64,000 bases of DNA from Giesbergeria sp. Lineage in GTDB: Bacteria > Pseudomonadota > Gammaproteobacteria > Burkholderiales > Burkholderiaceae_C. The stretch is from NCBI GenBank assembly GCA_023150295.1, contig JAKLLE010000002.1, positions 29,053 to 93,052 of the forward strand, given 5' to 3'. This document shows positions 23,594 to 35,526 of the stretch, piece by piece. The notes beneath the pieces were generated by a model, which saw only the letters and a list, made by a program, of their open reading frames with translations, was not told the DNA's origin and made no database searches. Both the position numbers and the translations under genes were made by a program. Numbering within the stretch: the first letter of the stretch is position 1; each line of letters starts with the position of its first letter.

Positions 23594-24088
23594 TCAATAG
23601 CGTGAGATCTGTCCGTTGACCATGCGCACGGGGTCTCCCACGCGCAGGTCGCCCACCGAGGGCACGTCGTACGCCCTGCGTCCTCCGCGGTCGAGCTGGA
23701 TCGTGATGCGGTAGCTGCCCTGGGCGGCCTGGTTGCGCTCTTCGATGGCGTTGCCCGCCACCGCGCCCCCGACCACACCCACAGCCGTGGCCGCCGCTCG
23801 ACCACTGCCTTTGCCCACCTGGTTGCCAATAAGGCCGCCCACCACAGCGCCAAGAACCGCACCAGCGCCCGTGGTCTGCCCTTGGTGGTGGCCCTGCAGC
23901 CACTGGATGTGGGTGACGCGCCCATACTCGGCCGTCGCAGGGGCGTGCGACGAGTATCCGCCCTGGTACCCCCCTGGGGGATAGGGCTGCGACGCCGGGC
24001 GATGGTGGGCACACGCCGACAACAAAGCCGCAGCGACAAGGCCGCTGACAACGGTGGCGCCGCGCGAGAGGAAAGCAGGCTGGGTCAA
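23594..24088 (-). CDS. Glycine-zipper 2TM lipoprotein (SlyB/17-kDa antigen-like)
   Basis: A signal peptide with lipobox LLSAC precedes a Gly/Tyr/Pro-rich stretch, then a glycine-zipper pair (GAGAVLGAVVGGLIGNQVGKG; VGVVGGAVAGN) typical of outer-membrane 2TM proteins, and a C-terminal SH3-like strand block (YRITIQLDRGGRRAYDVPSV). I chose the TTG at 24086-24088, which has GGAG six bases upstream; an in-frame ATG exists 36 bp further upstream (24122-24124) but gives a long, odd N-terminus. Likely an outer-membrane integrity protein; precise role unknown. Confidence 0.78.
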   Translation of the reverse strand: MTQPAFLSRGATVVSGLVAAALLSACAHHRPASQPYPPGGYQGGYSSHAPATAEYGRVTHIQWLQGHHQGQTTGAGAVLGAVVGGLIGNQVGKGSGRAAATAVGVVGGAVAGNAIEERNQAAQGSYRITIQLDRGGRRAYDVPSVGDLRVGDPVRMVNGQISRY

Positions 24089-24239
24089 GTGAAACTCCTG
24101 AAGAAAAATGGCGATCTCTGGCATTGAACGCCATTCCTGGGGAACCGCGCTGACAGGCGAACGCCGCGAGGGCAGTAGGACGCCCCGCTGCCAGCCTGTG
24201 CGAACTGTCCTACATGCTCTGACGGCAGATGCGCAAACA

Positions 24240-24689
24240 TCAACGCACGCCCGTGGAGCCGTAGCCCCCTTCCCCGCGCTCGCTGGCTGCAGAGAACTCG
24301 CTCACCACGTTGAACTGTGCCTGCACCACTGGCACGATGACCATTTGCGCCAAGCGCTCCATGGGTTCGATGGTGAAGGCCTGATCGCTGCGGTTCCAGG
24401 CGCTGACCATGAGTTGCCCCTGGTAATCGCTGTCGATCAGCCCTACCAGATTGCCCAACACGATGCCATGCTTGTGGCCCAGGCCAGAACGCGGCAGGAT
24501 CAGCGCCGCGTAGCCAGGGTCGCACAGGTGAATGGCAATGCCCGTGGGCACCAACTGCCAGGCGTTGGGCTGCAGCGTGAGCGGCGCGTCCAGGCAGGCC
24601 CGCAAATCCAGGCCTGCACTGCCCGGCGTAGCGTAAGCGGGCAATTGGTTCGCCATGCGCGGATCCAGTATCTTCACGTCAATCTTCAC
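24240..24689 (-). CDS. dut: dUTP diphosphatase
   Basis: Hydrolyses dUTP to dUMP and pyrophosphate, keeping uracil out of DNA and supplying thymidylate synthesis. 149 residues (about 151 in E. coli), with the trimeric-dUTPase motifs: [41 protein letters not shown] and the C-terminal GGYGSTG. The GTG start at 24687-24689 matches the usual [11 protein letters not shown] beginning and overlaps the stop of the upstream membrane-protein gene (GTGA). It is the last gene of coaBC-hypothetical-dut, a common neighbourhood. Confidence 0.95.
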   Translation of the reverse strand: MKIDVKILDPRMANQLPAYATPGSAGLDLRACLDAPLTLQPNAWQLVPTGIAIHLCDPGYAALILPRSGLGHKHGIVLGNLVGLIDSDYQGQLMVSAWNRSDQAFTIEPMERLAQMVIVPVVQAQFNVVSEFSAASERGEGGYGSTGVR

Positions 24690-25183
24690 TTGCGTTTTCC
24701 TGTGTTTTTTTGCTGCGCCAGGGCAGCAAGTTGTTGTTTCAGTTGGGCAATGCCTTGCTCTGCGTTCGTTGTCCCGGGCAGCGTCAACACCGTGCGCGCC
24801 AGACTTGCCGCCCGGCCCAGGCCCCACCATAGGAAGGCCGTGGCAAACAGCCCCCACCAGGAGCCCTGCCCCAGCACAAAGAGCGCCAGCGCCTGCACCG
24901 CCACGGACAACAGCAACACACCACGCACCACGCGCAATACCTGGGTGACAGCCCCGAGCACTGCGGGAGCCCCCGGCGCCACTGCCTTGGTCGGCAAAAC
25001 GTGCCCCGTCTTTGCTGCCGGCGCCGAGCCCTTTCCACCACCGGAAAGAGAACCCAGCACAGATGCTTGTGCGCGGCCACCGAGTGTCTGCGCCCCCGGC
25101 ACCGCACCGCTCAAGCGCTCCACGTAGGCAGCGAAGTCACCCCTGGGTGGGGTATCCCATTCGGGCTTGGGCGCTTTGGACAT
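24686..25183 (-). CDS. Hypothetical two-helix membrane protein in coaBC-dut operon
   Basis: 165 residues: a soluble, Gly/Pro/Ala-rich N-terminal half (about 1-75), then two close hydrophobic segments ([30 protein letters not shown]), then a Gln/Ala-rich helical tail ([15 protein letters not shown]). It overlaps dut by 4 bp and follows coaBC by 30 bp, so it is probably cotranscribed. No family recognised. Confidence 0.7.
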   Translation of the reverse strand: MSKAPKPEWDTPPRGDFAAYVERLSGAVPGAQTLGGRAQASVLGSLSGGGKGSAPAAKTGHVLPTKAVAPGAPAVLGAVTQVLRVVRGVLLLSVAVQALALFVLGQGSWWGLFATAFLWWGLGRAASLARTVLTLPGTTNAEQGIAQLKQQLAALAQQKNTGKRK

Positions 25184-25213
25184 GATGGGACTCCTGTGGA
25201 ACCGGGTGTGGGC

Positions 25214-26425
25214 TCAGGACAATCGTTTTGCAATCTCCACCACCAGTTGGCGGGCCAGTGCGCGCTTGCTGGCGTGGGGCAGTTCGCGGTGACCTTGCGC
25301 ATCCACCAGCAGCAGGGCATTGTCATCCTGCCCGAAGGTCGCCGGGCCAATGTTGCCCACGAGCAGAGGCACGCCCTTGCGTTCGCGCTTGGCACTGGCG
25401 TGGGCCAGCAGGTCGTGGCTTTCGGCGGCAAAACCCACGCAGAACAACTGGCCGCTGCGCGCCCGTTCTGATTGGGCCACAGCGGCCAGAATGTCGGGGT
25501 TTTCCACAAAGCCCAGCACCGGCGTCTGGCCCGAGCCGTCCTTTTTGATCTTTTGCTCGGCCTGCACCGCCGGGCGCCAGTCGGCCACGGCTGCAGTTGC
25601 TATAAAAATAGTAGCATCTTGCGCCCGTGGTTCGGTCGCCGCGAGCATTTCCTGTGCCGAACGCACATTCACGCGCTGCACGCCCCGCGGCGTGGGCAAA
25701 TGCACCGGGCCCGCCACCAGCGTGACCTCGGCGCCCGCCTCTCGTGCCGCACGCGCGATGGCAAAGCCCATTTTGCCGCTGGAGTGGTTGGTGATGCCGC
25801 GCACCGGGTCGATGGATTCAAACGTGGGCCCCGCCGTGACCAGCACCTTCTGTCCCGCCAGCAGCTTGGGCGTGAAGAAGGCGATCACCTCCTCCAGCAG
25901 TTCCGCCGGTTCGAGCATGCGGCCGTCGCCCGTCTCGCCACAGGCCTGGTCACCGTTACCAACAGCCAGCACGGTGGCGCCGTCCTGCGCCACCTGGGCC
26001 AGGTTGCGCTGCGTGGCCGGGTGCGCCCACATCTCTCGGTTCATGGCGGGCGCCAGCAACAACGGCACTTGCTGCGCAGGTCGCGCCAGGCACAGCAGGC
26101 TCAGCAGTTCGTCGGCCCGGCCCTGCGCCAAGCGCGCGATGAAGTCCGCGCTGCACGGCGCGATGAGGATGGCGTCGGCCTCGCGGCTCAGATTGATGTG
26201 CGGCATGTTGTTGGCCTCGCGCGCATCCCACTGCGAGCCGTACACGGGCCGGTTCGACAGCGCCTGCATGGTCACGGGCGTGATGAACTGGGAAGCGGCC
26301 TCGGTCATCACCACCTGCACGGTGGCGCCCTCCTTGATGAGCGCGCGGCACAGCTCCGCCGATTTGTAACAGGCCACGCCTCCACTGAGGCCCAGGACGA
26401 TGTGTTTGCCGACAAGCTCGTTCAT
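25214..26425 (-). CDS. coaBC: Bifunctional phosphopantothenoylcysteine decarboxylase/synthetase
   Basis: Two consecutive coenzyme A steps: CoaB joins phosphopantothenate with cysteine and CoaC, an FMN protein, decarboxylates the product. 403 residues. The N-terminal CoaC domain has [14 protein letters not shown], an active-site His in [10 protein letters not shown], the APAMN stretch and the lid Cys in [10 protein letters not shown]; the C-terminal CoaB domain has [22 protein letters not shown] and a nucleotide-binding AAVADWRP. Bases 25596-25632 are a partial copy of dispersed repeat 1 and code for part of the [11 protein letters not shown] strand. Confidence 0.95.
   Translation of the reverse strand: MNELVGKHIVLGLSGGVACYKSAELCRALIKEGATVQVVMTEAASQFITPVTMQALSNRPVYGSQWDAREANNMPHINLSREADAILIAPCSADFIARLAQGRADELLSLLCLARPAQQVPLLLAPAMNREMWAHPATQRNLAQVAQDGATVLAVGNGDQACGETGDGRMLEPAELLEEVIAFFTPKLLAGQKVLVTAGPTFESIDPVRGITNHSSGKMGFAIARAAREAGAEVTLVAGPVHLPTPRGVQRVNVRSAQEMLAATEPRAQDATIFIATAAVADWRPAVQAEQKIKKDGSGQTPVLGFVENPDILAAVAQSERARSGQLFCVGFAAESHDLLAHASAKRERKGVPLLVGNIGPATFGQDDNALLLVDAQGHRELPHASKRALARQLVVEIAKRLS
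25596..25632 (+). repeat. Dispersed repeat family 1, copy C (partial, inside coaBC)
   Basis: TTGCTATaaaaatAGTAGCatctTGCGC; only the left arm and the first GCGC are recognisable. It is antisense to coaBC but in frame and without stop. Confidence 0.5.
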
Positions 26426-26493
26426 GGGGCGCAATTTAGCAGACGGAACCCCCATTCGCCGCACGCGGACGACGGCAGGACGGGGCCGCCCTC

Positions 26494-26499
26494 TATAAT
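26494..26499 (+). promoter_or_regulatory. TATAAT -10 element of the pyrG operon
   Basis: A perfect TATAAT lies 27 bp before the pyrG ATG; no convincing -35 box is seen 17 bp upstream. Confidence 0.5.
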
Positions 26500-26520
26500 C
26501 CCAATTTCCCACCACCTTAA

Positions 26521-28182
<1,662 letters not shown>

Positions 28183-28194
28183 AGGAGACCCGCC

Positions 28195-29052
28195 ATGAAA
28201 CTCTGCGGATTCGACGTCGGTCTCAACCAGCGCTTCTTCCTGATCGCTGGCACCTGCTCCATCGAAAGCCTGCAGATGTCGCTGGACGTCGCGGGTCAGC
28301 TCAAGGAGGCCTGCACTGCGCTGGGCGTGCCGCTGATCTACAAGGGCTCGTTCGACAAGGCCAACCGCTCGTCGGGCAACAGCCAGCGTGGTGTGGGCAT
28401 CGATGCGGGCCTGCAGATCCTCGACGAAGTGCGCCGCCAGCTGCAGCTGCCCATCCTGACCGATGTGCACGAAGCCGCCCAGGTGGCCGAGGTAGCCAGC
28501 GTGGTGGACGTGCTGCAGACCCCCGCCTTCCTGTGCCGCCAGACCGACTTCATCCGCGCCGTGGCGCAGTCCGGCAAGCCGGTGAACATCAAGAAGGGCC
28601 AGTTCCTCGCGCCCTGGGACATGAAGAACGTCATTGACAAGGCCCGTGCCGCCGCCAAGGAGGCTGGCCTGTCGGAAGACCGCTTCCTCGCCTGCGAGCG
28701 CGGCGTGAGCTTTGGCTACAACAACCTCGTGGCCGACATGACCAGCCTGGCCGAGATGCGCAAGTCCGGCGCGCCCGTGGTGTTCGACGTGACCCACTCG
28801 GTGCAAAAGCCCGGCGGCCTGGGCGCCGTGAGCGGCGGCGCGCGCGACATGGTGCCCGTGCTGGCCCGCGCTGGCGTGGCCGTGGGCGTGGCAGGCCTGT
28901 TCATGGAAACCCACCCCAAGCCCGCAGAGGCCTGGTCGGATGGGCCCAACGCCGTGCCCCTGAAACACATGCGCGCGCTACTGGAGACGCTGGTGGCGCT
29001 GGACGACGTCACCAAGAAGAATGGTTTTCTCGAAAACAACTTTGGAGCCTGA
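28195..29052 (+). CDS. kdsA: 3-deoxy-8-phosphooctulonate synthase (KDO-8-P synthase)
   Basis: Condenses phosphoenolpyruvate with arabinose 5-phosphate to KDO 8-phosphate, the first committed step toward the KDO sugar of lipopolysaccharide. 285 residues, with family blocks [32 protein letters not shown] and [14 protein letters not shown]. It begins 12 bp after pyrG and is preceded by AAAGGAG, so translation is independent but the transcript is likely shared. Confidence 0.97.
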   Translation: MKLCGFDVGLNQRFFLIAGTCSIESLQMSLDVAGQLKEACTALGVPLIYKGSFDKANRSSGNSQRGVGIDAGLQILDEVRRQLQLPILTDVHEAAQVAEVASVVDVLQTPAFLCRQTDFIRAVAQSGKPVNIKKGQFLAPWDMKNVIDKARAAAKEAGLSEDRFLACERGVSFGYNNLVADMTSLAEMRKSGAPVVFDVTHSVQKPGGLGAVSGGARDMVPVLARAGVAVGVAGLFMETHPKPAEAWSDGPNAVPLKHMRALLETLVALDDVTKKNGFLENNFGA

Positions 29053-29056
29053 ACCC

Positions 29057-29347
29057 ATGCCCAGCGGATACATCATCGCCTCGGTCAACGTGACCAACCC
29101 CGAACAGTACGAGGAGTACCGCAAGTGGAGCTCCGAGGCCATGCGCGTGCACCAGGCCGAGGTCTGCATTCGGGGCGGCAAGGTGGAAGTGCTCGAAGGC
29201 GACTGGAACCCGGGCCGCACCGTGGTGCTGAAGTTCCCCAGCTTTGAAGCCGCACGCGCCTTCTACGACACACCCGAGTACCAGAAAGCCAAGGCTGCAC
29301 GCCAGGGCGCCGCCGTCATGCGCATGGTGTGCGTGGAAGGTGTGTGA
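29057..29347 (+). CDS. DUF1330 domain protein
   Basis: 96-residue ferredoxin-like-fold protein of the DUF1330 family: PSGYIIASVNVTNPEQYEEY at the start, GGKVEVLEGDWNPGRTVVLKF in the middle and a C-terminal FYDTPEYQKAKAARQ segment. No enzymatic function is established for the family. It begins 4 bp after kdsA and is probably translationally coupled. The ATG at 29057 is the first one giving the family start. A copy of dispersed repeat 1 follows its stop and separates it from eno. Confidence 0.85.
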   Translation: MPSGYIIASVNVTNPEQYEEYRKWSSEAMRVHQAEVCIRGGKVEVLEGDWNPGRTVVLKFPSFEAARAFYDTPEYQKAKAARQGAAVMRMVCVEGV

Positions 29348-29352
29348 GCGTA

Positions 29353-30748
<1,396 letters not shown>

Positions 30749-30769
30749 GTGCGCAGTAGCGCTGCCAAC

Positions 30770-31048
30770 ATGGGCACAAGATTGCTGCCATTGGTGCTGC
30801 TGGCCTTGCTGGTAGCCGTACACGCCCAGCTCTGGCTGGGCCGTGGCAGCCTTCCGCGCGTCCAGGAAATGCAGCGCCAGATCGACGCCCAGAAGGCCGC
30901 CAATGCCCAGGCCAGCCAGGCCAACGAGCGCCTGGCCTCTGAGGTGCAGGACCTCAAGGAAGGCCTGGACATGGTAGAGGAAAAAGCCCGCAGCGAGCTG
31001 GGCATGGTCAAGCACGGCGAGGTGTACGTGCAGTACACGCAAAAGTAG
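30770..31048 (+). CDS. ftsB: Cell division protein FtsB (septum formation initiator)
   Basis: Small bitopic membrane protein of the divisome that forms the FtsQLB complex. 92 residues: a membrane helix (LLPLVLLALLVAVHAQLWLG) and a periplasmic leucine-zipper-like coiled coil (QRQIDAQKAANAQASQANER...), ending in the conserved KHGEVYVQY. I chose the ATG at 30770; a GTG at 30749 is directly adjacent to the eno stop and would add seven residues before the helix. E. coli FtsB starts at the position of the chosen Met. Confidence 0.88.
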   Translation: MGTRLLPLVLLALLVAVHAQLWLGRGSLPRVQEMQRQIDAQKAANAQASQANERLASEVQDLKEGLDMVEEKARSELGMVKHGEVYVQYTQK

Positions 31049-31067
31049 GGGCACCCCCTGTGGTGCT

Positions 31068-31163
31068 GCGCGCCTTCCCCCTTCTCTCGAAGGGCTGCGC
31101 CATTCGGGAAGGGGGACGCCACCAGCGCGGCGGGGCGGCCCTTGCGCGGTGGCTGCTGGCCTG
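31068..31163 (+). repeat. Dispersed repeat family 2, copy 1
   Basis: GCGCCTTCCCCCTTC...GAAGGGCTGCGC...GGGAAGGGGGACGCC...AGCGCGG then GGCGGCCCTTGCGCGG...TGCTGG. It fills the gap between ftsB and hslO and contains a long CCTTCCCCC/GGGAAGGGGG inverted repeat. A second, reverse copy lies at 53098-53209. Confidence 0.65.
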
Positions 31164-31179
31164 ACCGCGCCCGCTTCAA

Positions 31180-32181
31180 TCAGTGCAGTGTGGGTGAGGC
31201 CGGAGCATCCGACGGCTGCGCCACAGGCGCTGTCGTGAACAGGCTGGCAGTATCCACGGCGTCAAAGCGGTATTGCTGGCCGCAGTATTCGCACCCCACT
31301 TCGATCTGGCCTTGCTCGGCCAAAATGTCTTCGGCTTCCGCCTGGCCCAGGCCTTGCAGCATGCGGCCTACGCGTTCTCGTGAACAGGTGCAGGCAAAGC
31401 GGGGGCCCTGCGCGCCCTGCAGGGGCTCGAAGCGCACGAGTTGTTCCTCCCAGAACAGGCGGCGCAGGATGGTATCTGCGTCCAGCGTGAGCAGTTCCTC
31501 GCGCGTCAGGCTGGAGGCCAGGTGCGCGATGCGGTTGTAGTCTTCGTTGCGGCCGATCTGGTCTTCGTTCTCGCTGTGGCTGATGTGCCCCCCCAGGTTA
31601 CCCTCGCCCTTGATGGGCATGCGTTGGATCAGCAGGCCTGCAGCTACCTTGTCGTCGGCCGCCAGCACCAGCACGGTATCGAGCTGCTCGGACTGCAGCA
31701 TGTAGTGCTGCAGCACGTCGGACAGGCGTTCGAGCTTTTCATGCTGGTCGCCGTGCAGCGGCACCACACCCTGGTAGGGCTGCTGGCCGGGCAGGCGATC
31801 CTTGGGGTCCAGCGTGATGGCGCAGCGCCCGGTGCCATGCAGGTTGACCATCTGGCTCAGGCGCGCATCTTCGGGCACATCACCCAGCACCGTGGCCGTG
31901 GCGCGCAGGCTCAGGTCTGGCTGCACCTCGGCCACAGCCAGCTTGATCGGGCCGTCACCAAACACCTGCAGCACCAAAGCGCCATTGAACTTGATGTTGG
32001 CTTCCATCAGCACCGCGGCAGCGGCCATTTCACCCAGCAGTTCGCGCACCGGCGCGGGGTAGGGCCCGGTGGCCGTGTTGCCCGCTCGGCGCGCCAGGAT
32101 TTCGGCCCAGGCATCGGTCAGGCGCACCAGCATGCCGCGCACGGGCATGCCATCGAAAAGAAACTTGTGGAGTTCAGACAC
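31180..32181 (-). CDS. hslO: Redox-regulated molecular chaperone Hsp33
   Basis: Cytosolic holdase activated by oxidation: zinc is bound by four Cys in the reduced form and released on oxidative stress. 333 residues, with the zinc motif C264-x-C266 and C297-x2-C300 (FACTCSRE; CEYCG). The extra C-terminal tail after the zinc domain is unstructured (TTAPVAQPSDAPASP). It lies 21 bp downstream of the gamma-carbonic-anhydrase gene on the same strand, so probably one transcript. Confidence 0.95.
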   Translation of the reverse strand: MSELHKFLFDGMPVRGMLVRLTDAWAEILARRAGNTATGPYPAPVRELLGEMAAAAVLMEANIKFNGALVLQVFGDGPIKLAVAEVQPDLSLRATATVLGDVPEDARLSQMVNLHGTGRCAITLDPKDRLPGQQPYQGVVPLHGDQHEKLERLSDVLQHYMLQSEQLDTVLVLAADDKVAAGLLIQRMPIKGEGNLGGHISHSENEDQIGRNEDYNRIAHLASSLTREELLTLDADTILRRLFWEEQLVRFEPLQGAQGPRFACTCSRERVGRMLQGLGQAEAEDILAEQGQIEVGCEYCGQQYRFDAVDTASLFTTAPVAQPSDAPASPTLH

Positions 32182-32202
32182 GCAGGGATTCCCCGGAAAT
32201 GT

Positions 32203-32727
32203 TCAGCCAATTTTGCGCAGGCCGTTCTTGAAGCGGCGTGCATTCTCGATGTAGTGCAGCGCGCTCAGGCGCAGGCCCTCCATCTGCTCGGGCGTGAGCT
32301 GGCGCACCACCTTGGCGGGGCTGCCGATGATCATCGAACCGTCTGGAAACTCCTTGCCCTCGGTCACCAGCGCACCGGCACCCACTAGGCAGTTCCTGCC
32401 AATCTTGGCACCATTGAGGACGACCGCACCGATGCCAATGAGCGATTCGTCCCCAATGGTGCAGCCATGCAGCATGACCTGGTGGCCCACGGTGACACGC
32501 TCGCCCACCACCAAGGGCTTGCCGTAGTCGGCGTGCAGCACGCTGGCGTCCTGGATGTTGGAGCCCGCGCCGATGGTGATGCTCTCGGTATCCCCGCGCA
32601 CCACGGTGCCAAACCACACACTGGCGTCCTCGCCCAGCACCACGCGGCCCATGACCTGGGCGCTGTCCGCCACCCAGCTGCTGGCAGCCATCTGGGGGGC
32701 CACACCGTCGAGTTCGTAGATTGCCAT
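32203..32727 (-). CDS. Gamma-carbonic-anhydrase-like hexapeptide-repeat protein
   Basis: 174-residue left-handed beta-helix protein of the YrdA/CaiE/PaaY group. Three candidate zinc-ligand histidines are visible (LHADYG; GHQVMLHG), with the hexapeptide spacing I-G-x-x-A-V. The family is related to gamma carbonic anhydrases, but enzymatic activity is unproven for most members. The ATG at 32725-32727 starts the family N-terminus (MAIYELDGVAPQ). Confidence 0.9.
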   Translation of the reverse strand: MAIYELDGVAPQMAASSWVADSAQVMGRVVLGEDASVWFGTVVRGDTESITIGAGSNIQDASVLHADYGKPLVVGERVTVGHQVMLHGCTIGDESLIGIGAVVLNGAKIGRNCLVGAGALVTEGKEFPDGSMIIGSPAKVVRQLTPEQMEGLRLSALHYIENARRFKNGLRKIG

Positions 32728-32936
32728 GTCCAGCACTCCAAAGCTGCCCTTGGTTACACAAAGCCCCGCCATCGGGCGCCGCAGCAGGGCCTAGAATTGT
32801 AAGGATCGCGTGCGCCCCTGGCTTGCAACGGGGTATGCGGGGGTACTTTCTCGGCCTTGAGCCCCAGCGGCCCGCTGTCTTTACAATCTGCGCCCGCCCT
32901 GCACGCCTTGCCCCGCCCCTCTTGGAAAGCCCTTTC

Positions 32937-34205
32937 ATGTCAAGCACCCCTGTTCCCGCCGGTCTTCCGACCACATCGCAGGACGCCAGCCTGACATCCG
33001 TGGCGCTGATTGCGCGCCAGGCGATCGTGAATTCACAGCACGTCGTCATCGGCTATGAGCTGTTCAACCGCTCGCGCTCCGGCCAGGCGCACACGGCCGC
33101 CAGCGATGTGGCACTGGTGTTCACCGCACTGTCGCATGCTGGCTCGGACGAACTGGTCGGCAAGAAGCTCATCTTCGTCAACTGCACGCACGAAAGCCTG
33201 ACCGGCGGCCACCTGGAACTGGTAGACCCCGAGAAAGTGGTGCTCGAAATTGCACCGCTGGGCCATGCGGCCTCCGAGGAGGTGGCCGCACGGCTGCCCA
33301 TCCTGCAGGGCCTGCGCGACCGAGGGTTCCACCTGGCGTTCAACCATACCGTCTTGCAGTCGCCCTATGCCGCCTGGCTGCCCCTGGCCGACTACATCAA
33401 GTTCGATCTTTCGGTACTGGCCCAGGATCAGTTGGCCGTGCTCATCAACTATGCCAATCGCCGCAGCGAGGCAGAGCTGATCGCAGAGAAGGTCGAGAAC
33501 GCGCAGCAGTACGACTTTGCGTCGAGCCAGGGTGTGCAGGTGTTTCAAGGGTATTGGTTTGCACGCCCTTCCCTGGTGCAGACCAAGCTGGTGGCCCCTT
33601 CGCAGGCCGCCATCCTGGAGCTCATCAACCTGGTGCGCAAGCAGGCCAGCACGGACGAGATCGAAGAGGTTCTCAAGAAAGACGCCGGTCTGGCGTTCAA
33701 CCTCATGCGGCTCATCAACTCGGCGGGCCTGGGTCTTTCGCGCGAAATCACCTCGTTTCGCCAGGCTGTCATGCTGCTGGGCCTGAAAAAACTGTTCCGC
33801 TGGGCCGCGCTGCTGCTCACGGCCTCGCGCGCCAACGGCACGCCATCTTCTGTGGGGCAGACCGCCGTCGTGCGTGGCCGCCTCATGGAGTTGCTGGCCC
33901 TGGAGTCGGCCCCGCAGGAAGAAGCCGACGAAGCCTTCGTGGTCGGCATCTTCTCTTTGCTGGATGTGATGCTGCGCATGCCCATGGAGGAAGCGCTTGA
34001 CCTGCTCAGCGTGCCCGAAGCCGTGCGCGCTGCGCTGCTGCAACGCCAGGGACTGCTGGGCGACCTGCTCAAGCTGGCAGAGGCCTGCGAATCCAGCGAC
34101 GATGCGGCCTTCCACCATGCTGCCAGCACCCTGCACCTGAGCAGTGCCCAAATCAATGGCGCTCACCTCCAGGCCTTGGCCTGGGCCGACCATGTGACCG
34201 ACTGA
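32937..34205 (+). CDS. EAL/HDOD domain protein (YuxH-type), copy 1
   Basis: 422 residues: a degenerate EAL domain (about 20-210) followed by an HDOD domain (about 215-410). The EAL catalytic motif is replaced by YELFNR, and the metal-binding residues of active phosphodiesterases are not all present (NCTHES; IKFDLS), so c-di-GMP hydrolysis is unlikely; signalling through protein contacts is more likely. HDOD begins QAAILELINLVRKQASTDEIEEVL. Start ATG at 32937, after AAAG and within a short leader. It is followed 38 bp later by a close paralogue, so the pair probably arose by tandem duplication. Confidence 0.85.
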   Translation: MSSTPVPAGLPTTSQDASLTSVALIARQAIVNSQHVVIGYELFNRSRSGQAHTAASDVALVFTALSHAGSDELVGKKLIFVNCTHESLTGGHLELVDPEKVVLEIAPLGHAASEEVAARLPILQGLRDRGFHLAFNHTVLQSPYAAWLPLADYIKFDLSVLAQDQLAVLINYANRRSEAELIAEKVENAQQYDFASSQGVQVFQGYWFARPSLVQTKLVAPSQAAILELINLVRKQASTDEIEEVLKKDAGLAFNLMRLINSAGLGLSREITSFRQAVMLLGLKKLFRWAALLLTASRANGTPSSVGQTAVVRGRLMELLALESAPQEEADEAFVVGIFSLLDVMLRMPMEEALDLLSVPEAVRAALLQRQGLLGDLLKLAEACESSDDAAFHHAASTLHLSSAQINGAHLQALAWADHVTD

Positions 34206-34243
34206 TACGCCTAGAATCTCAGGGTACTCAAGACCCAAGCACC

Positions 34244-35515
34244 ATGTCCAGCATGCAAGAAGAAAACTCCGCCACGCCCGATGTACCACCCGAAGAAGGG
34301 CTGACCGCGCTGATTGCCCGCCAGGCCATCGTGGACGAACACCGTGCCGTCTTTGGCTACGAGCTGTTTGACCGCACCACGGCGCTGGATTCGCACACCG
34401 CTGCCAGCGATGCCGCACTGCTGTTCAACGCCTTGTCCCATGGCGGCGCAGAGGCCTTGGTGGGCAAGAAGCTGGTGTTCATCAACTGCACCCACGAAAG
34501 CCTGGCCAGCGGCCACCTGGAGTTGGTGCATCCGGACAAGGTGGTGCTGGAGATTCCCACACTGCCCGACGGCGCCACACCCGAAGACATCGACGCCTGC
34601 GTTTTGCAATTCGAGGCCCTGAACAAGCGCGGTTTCAAGCTCGCGTTCAACCAGAACGTGCTGCGCAAGGCCTATGCCAGCTGGCTGCCACGTGCGTCCT
34701 ATATCAAGCTGGACATGAAGGCCTTCAAGCCCGAAATGGCGGCACCGTTGGTCAAGTTTGCCAGCACCAACAGCCAGGCCAAGCTGGTGGCCGAAAAGGT
34801 GGAAACCGCCGAGCAATACCAGCTCATGGCAGATCTGGGCGTCACGCTGTTCCAGGGTTTCTGGTTCGCCCAGCCCTCGCTGGTGCAGACCAAGACGCTG
34901 CGGCCCTCGCAGGCCATCATCATTCAGTTGATCAACCTGATCCGCAAACAGGCCAGCTCCACAGAAATCGAAGAGCTGCTCAAGAAGGATCCGACGCTCT
35001 CCTTCAACCTGCTGCGCTTCATCAACTCCTCGGGTTTTGGCCTGCAGTGCGAAATCACCTCCTTCAAACATGCGGTGATGATCCTGGGCCTCAAGAAGCT
35101 GTTTCGCTGGGCCGCACTGCTGCTGACCACCTCGCGCAACAGCGGGTCGGCACCGGCCATTGGCACCACGGCCGTGGTGCGTGGACGCCTGATGGAGCTG
35201 CTGGCGCTGGAGCTGCTGTCGCCCGAGGAATGCGACAACGCCTTTGTGGTGGGCGTGTTCTCGCTGCTCGATGCCATGCTGGGCATTCCGCTGGACAAAG
35301 CCCTGGAATCCGTGGCGCTGCCCCAGCCCGTGATCGATGCCTTGCTGCACAACTCGGGCGTCTACGCACCTTTCCTGGCATTGACCAAAGCCTGTGAGAG
35401 TGGCGACGAAACCGCCTTTGCCCACAACACCGAGCTGCTGCACCTCTCCGGTCGCCAAGTCAACATGGCCCACCTGGAAGCGCTGGCCTGGGCTGACAGC
35501 CTGGAAGCCGCGTAA
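34244..35515 (+). CDS. EAL/HDOD domain protein (YuxH-type), copy 2
   Basis: 423 residues, same architecture as the upstream gene and clearly paralogous along its whole length (GKKLVFINCTHESLASGHLE; LINLIRKQASSTEIEELLKK; LGLKKLFRWAALLLT). Its EAL motif is also degenerate (YELFDR; IKLDMK). Sequence has diverged throughout, most in the N-terminal 20 residues and the linker. Start at 34244; an internal Met three codons later is an alternative. The two proteins may form a heteromer, but no direct evidence exists. Both are cytosolic. Confidence 0.85.
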   Translation: MSSMQEENSATPDVPPEEGLTALIARQAIVDEHRAVFGYELFDRTTALDSHTAASDAALLFNALSHGGAEALVGKKLVFINCTHESLASGHLELVHPDKVVLEIPTLPDGATPEDIDACVLQFEALNKRGFKLAFNQNVLRKAYASWLPRASYIKLDMKAFKPEMAAPLVKFASTNSQAKLVAEKVETAEQYQLMADLGVTLFQGFWFAQPSLVQTKTLRPSQAIIIQLINLIRKQASSTEIEELLKKDPTLSFNLLRFINSSGFGLQCEITSFKHAVMILGLKKLFRWAALLLTTSRNSGSAPAIGTTAVVRGRLMELLALELLSPEECDNAFVVGVFSLLDAMLGIPLDKALESVALPQPVIDALLHNSGVYAPFLALTKACESGDETAFAHNTELLHLSGRQVNMAHLEALAWADSLEAA

Positions 35516-35526
35516 TCGCAGCACAC

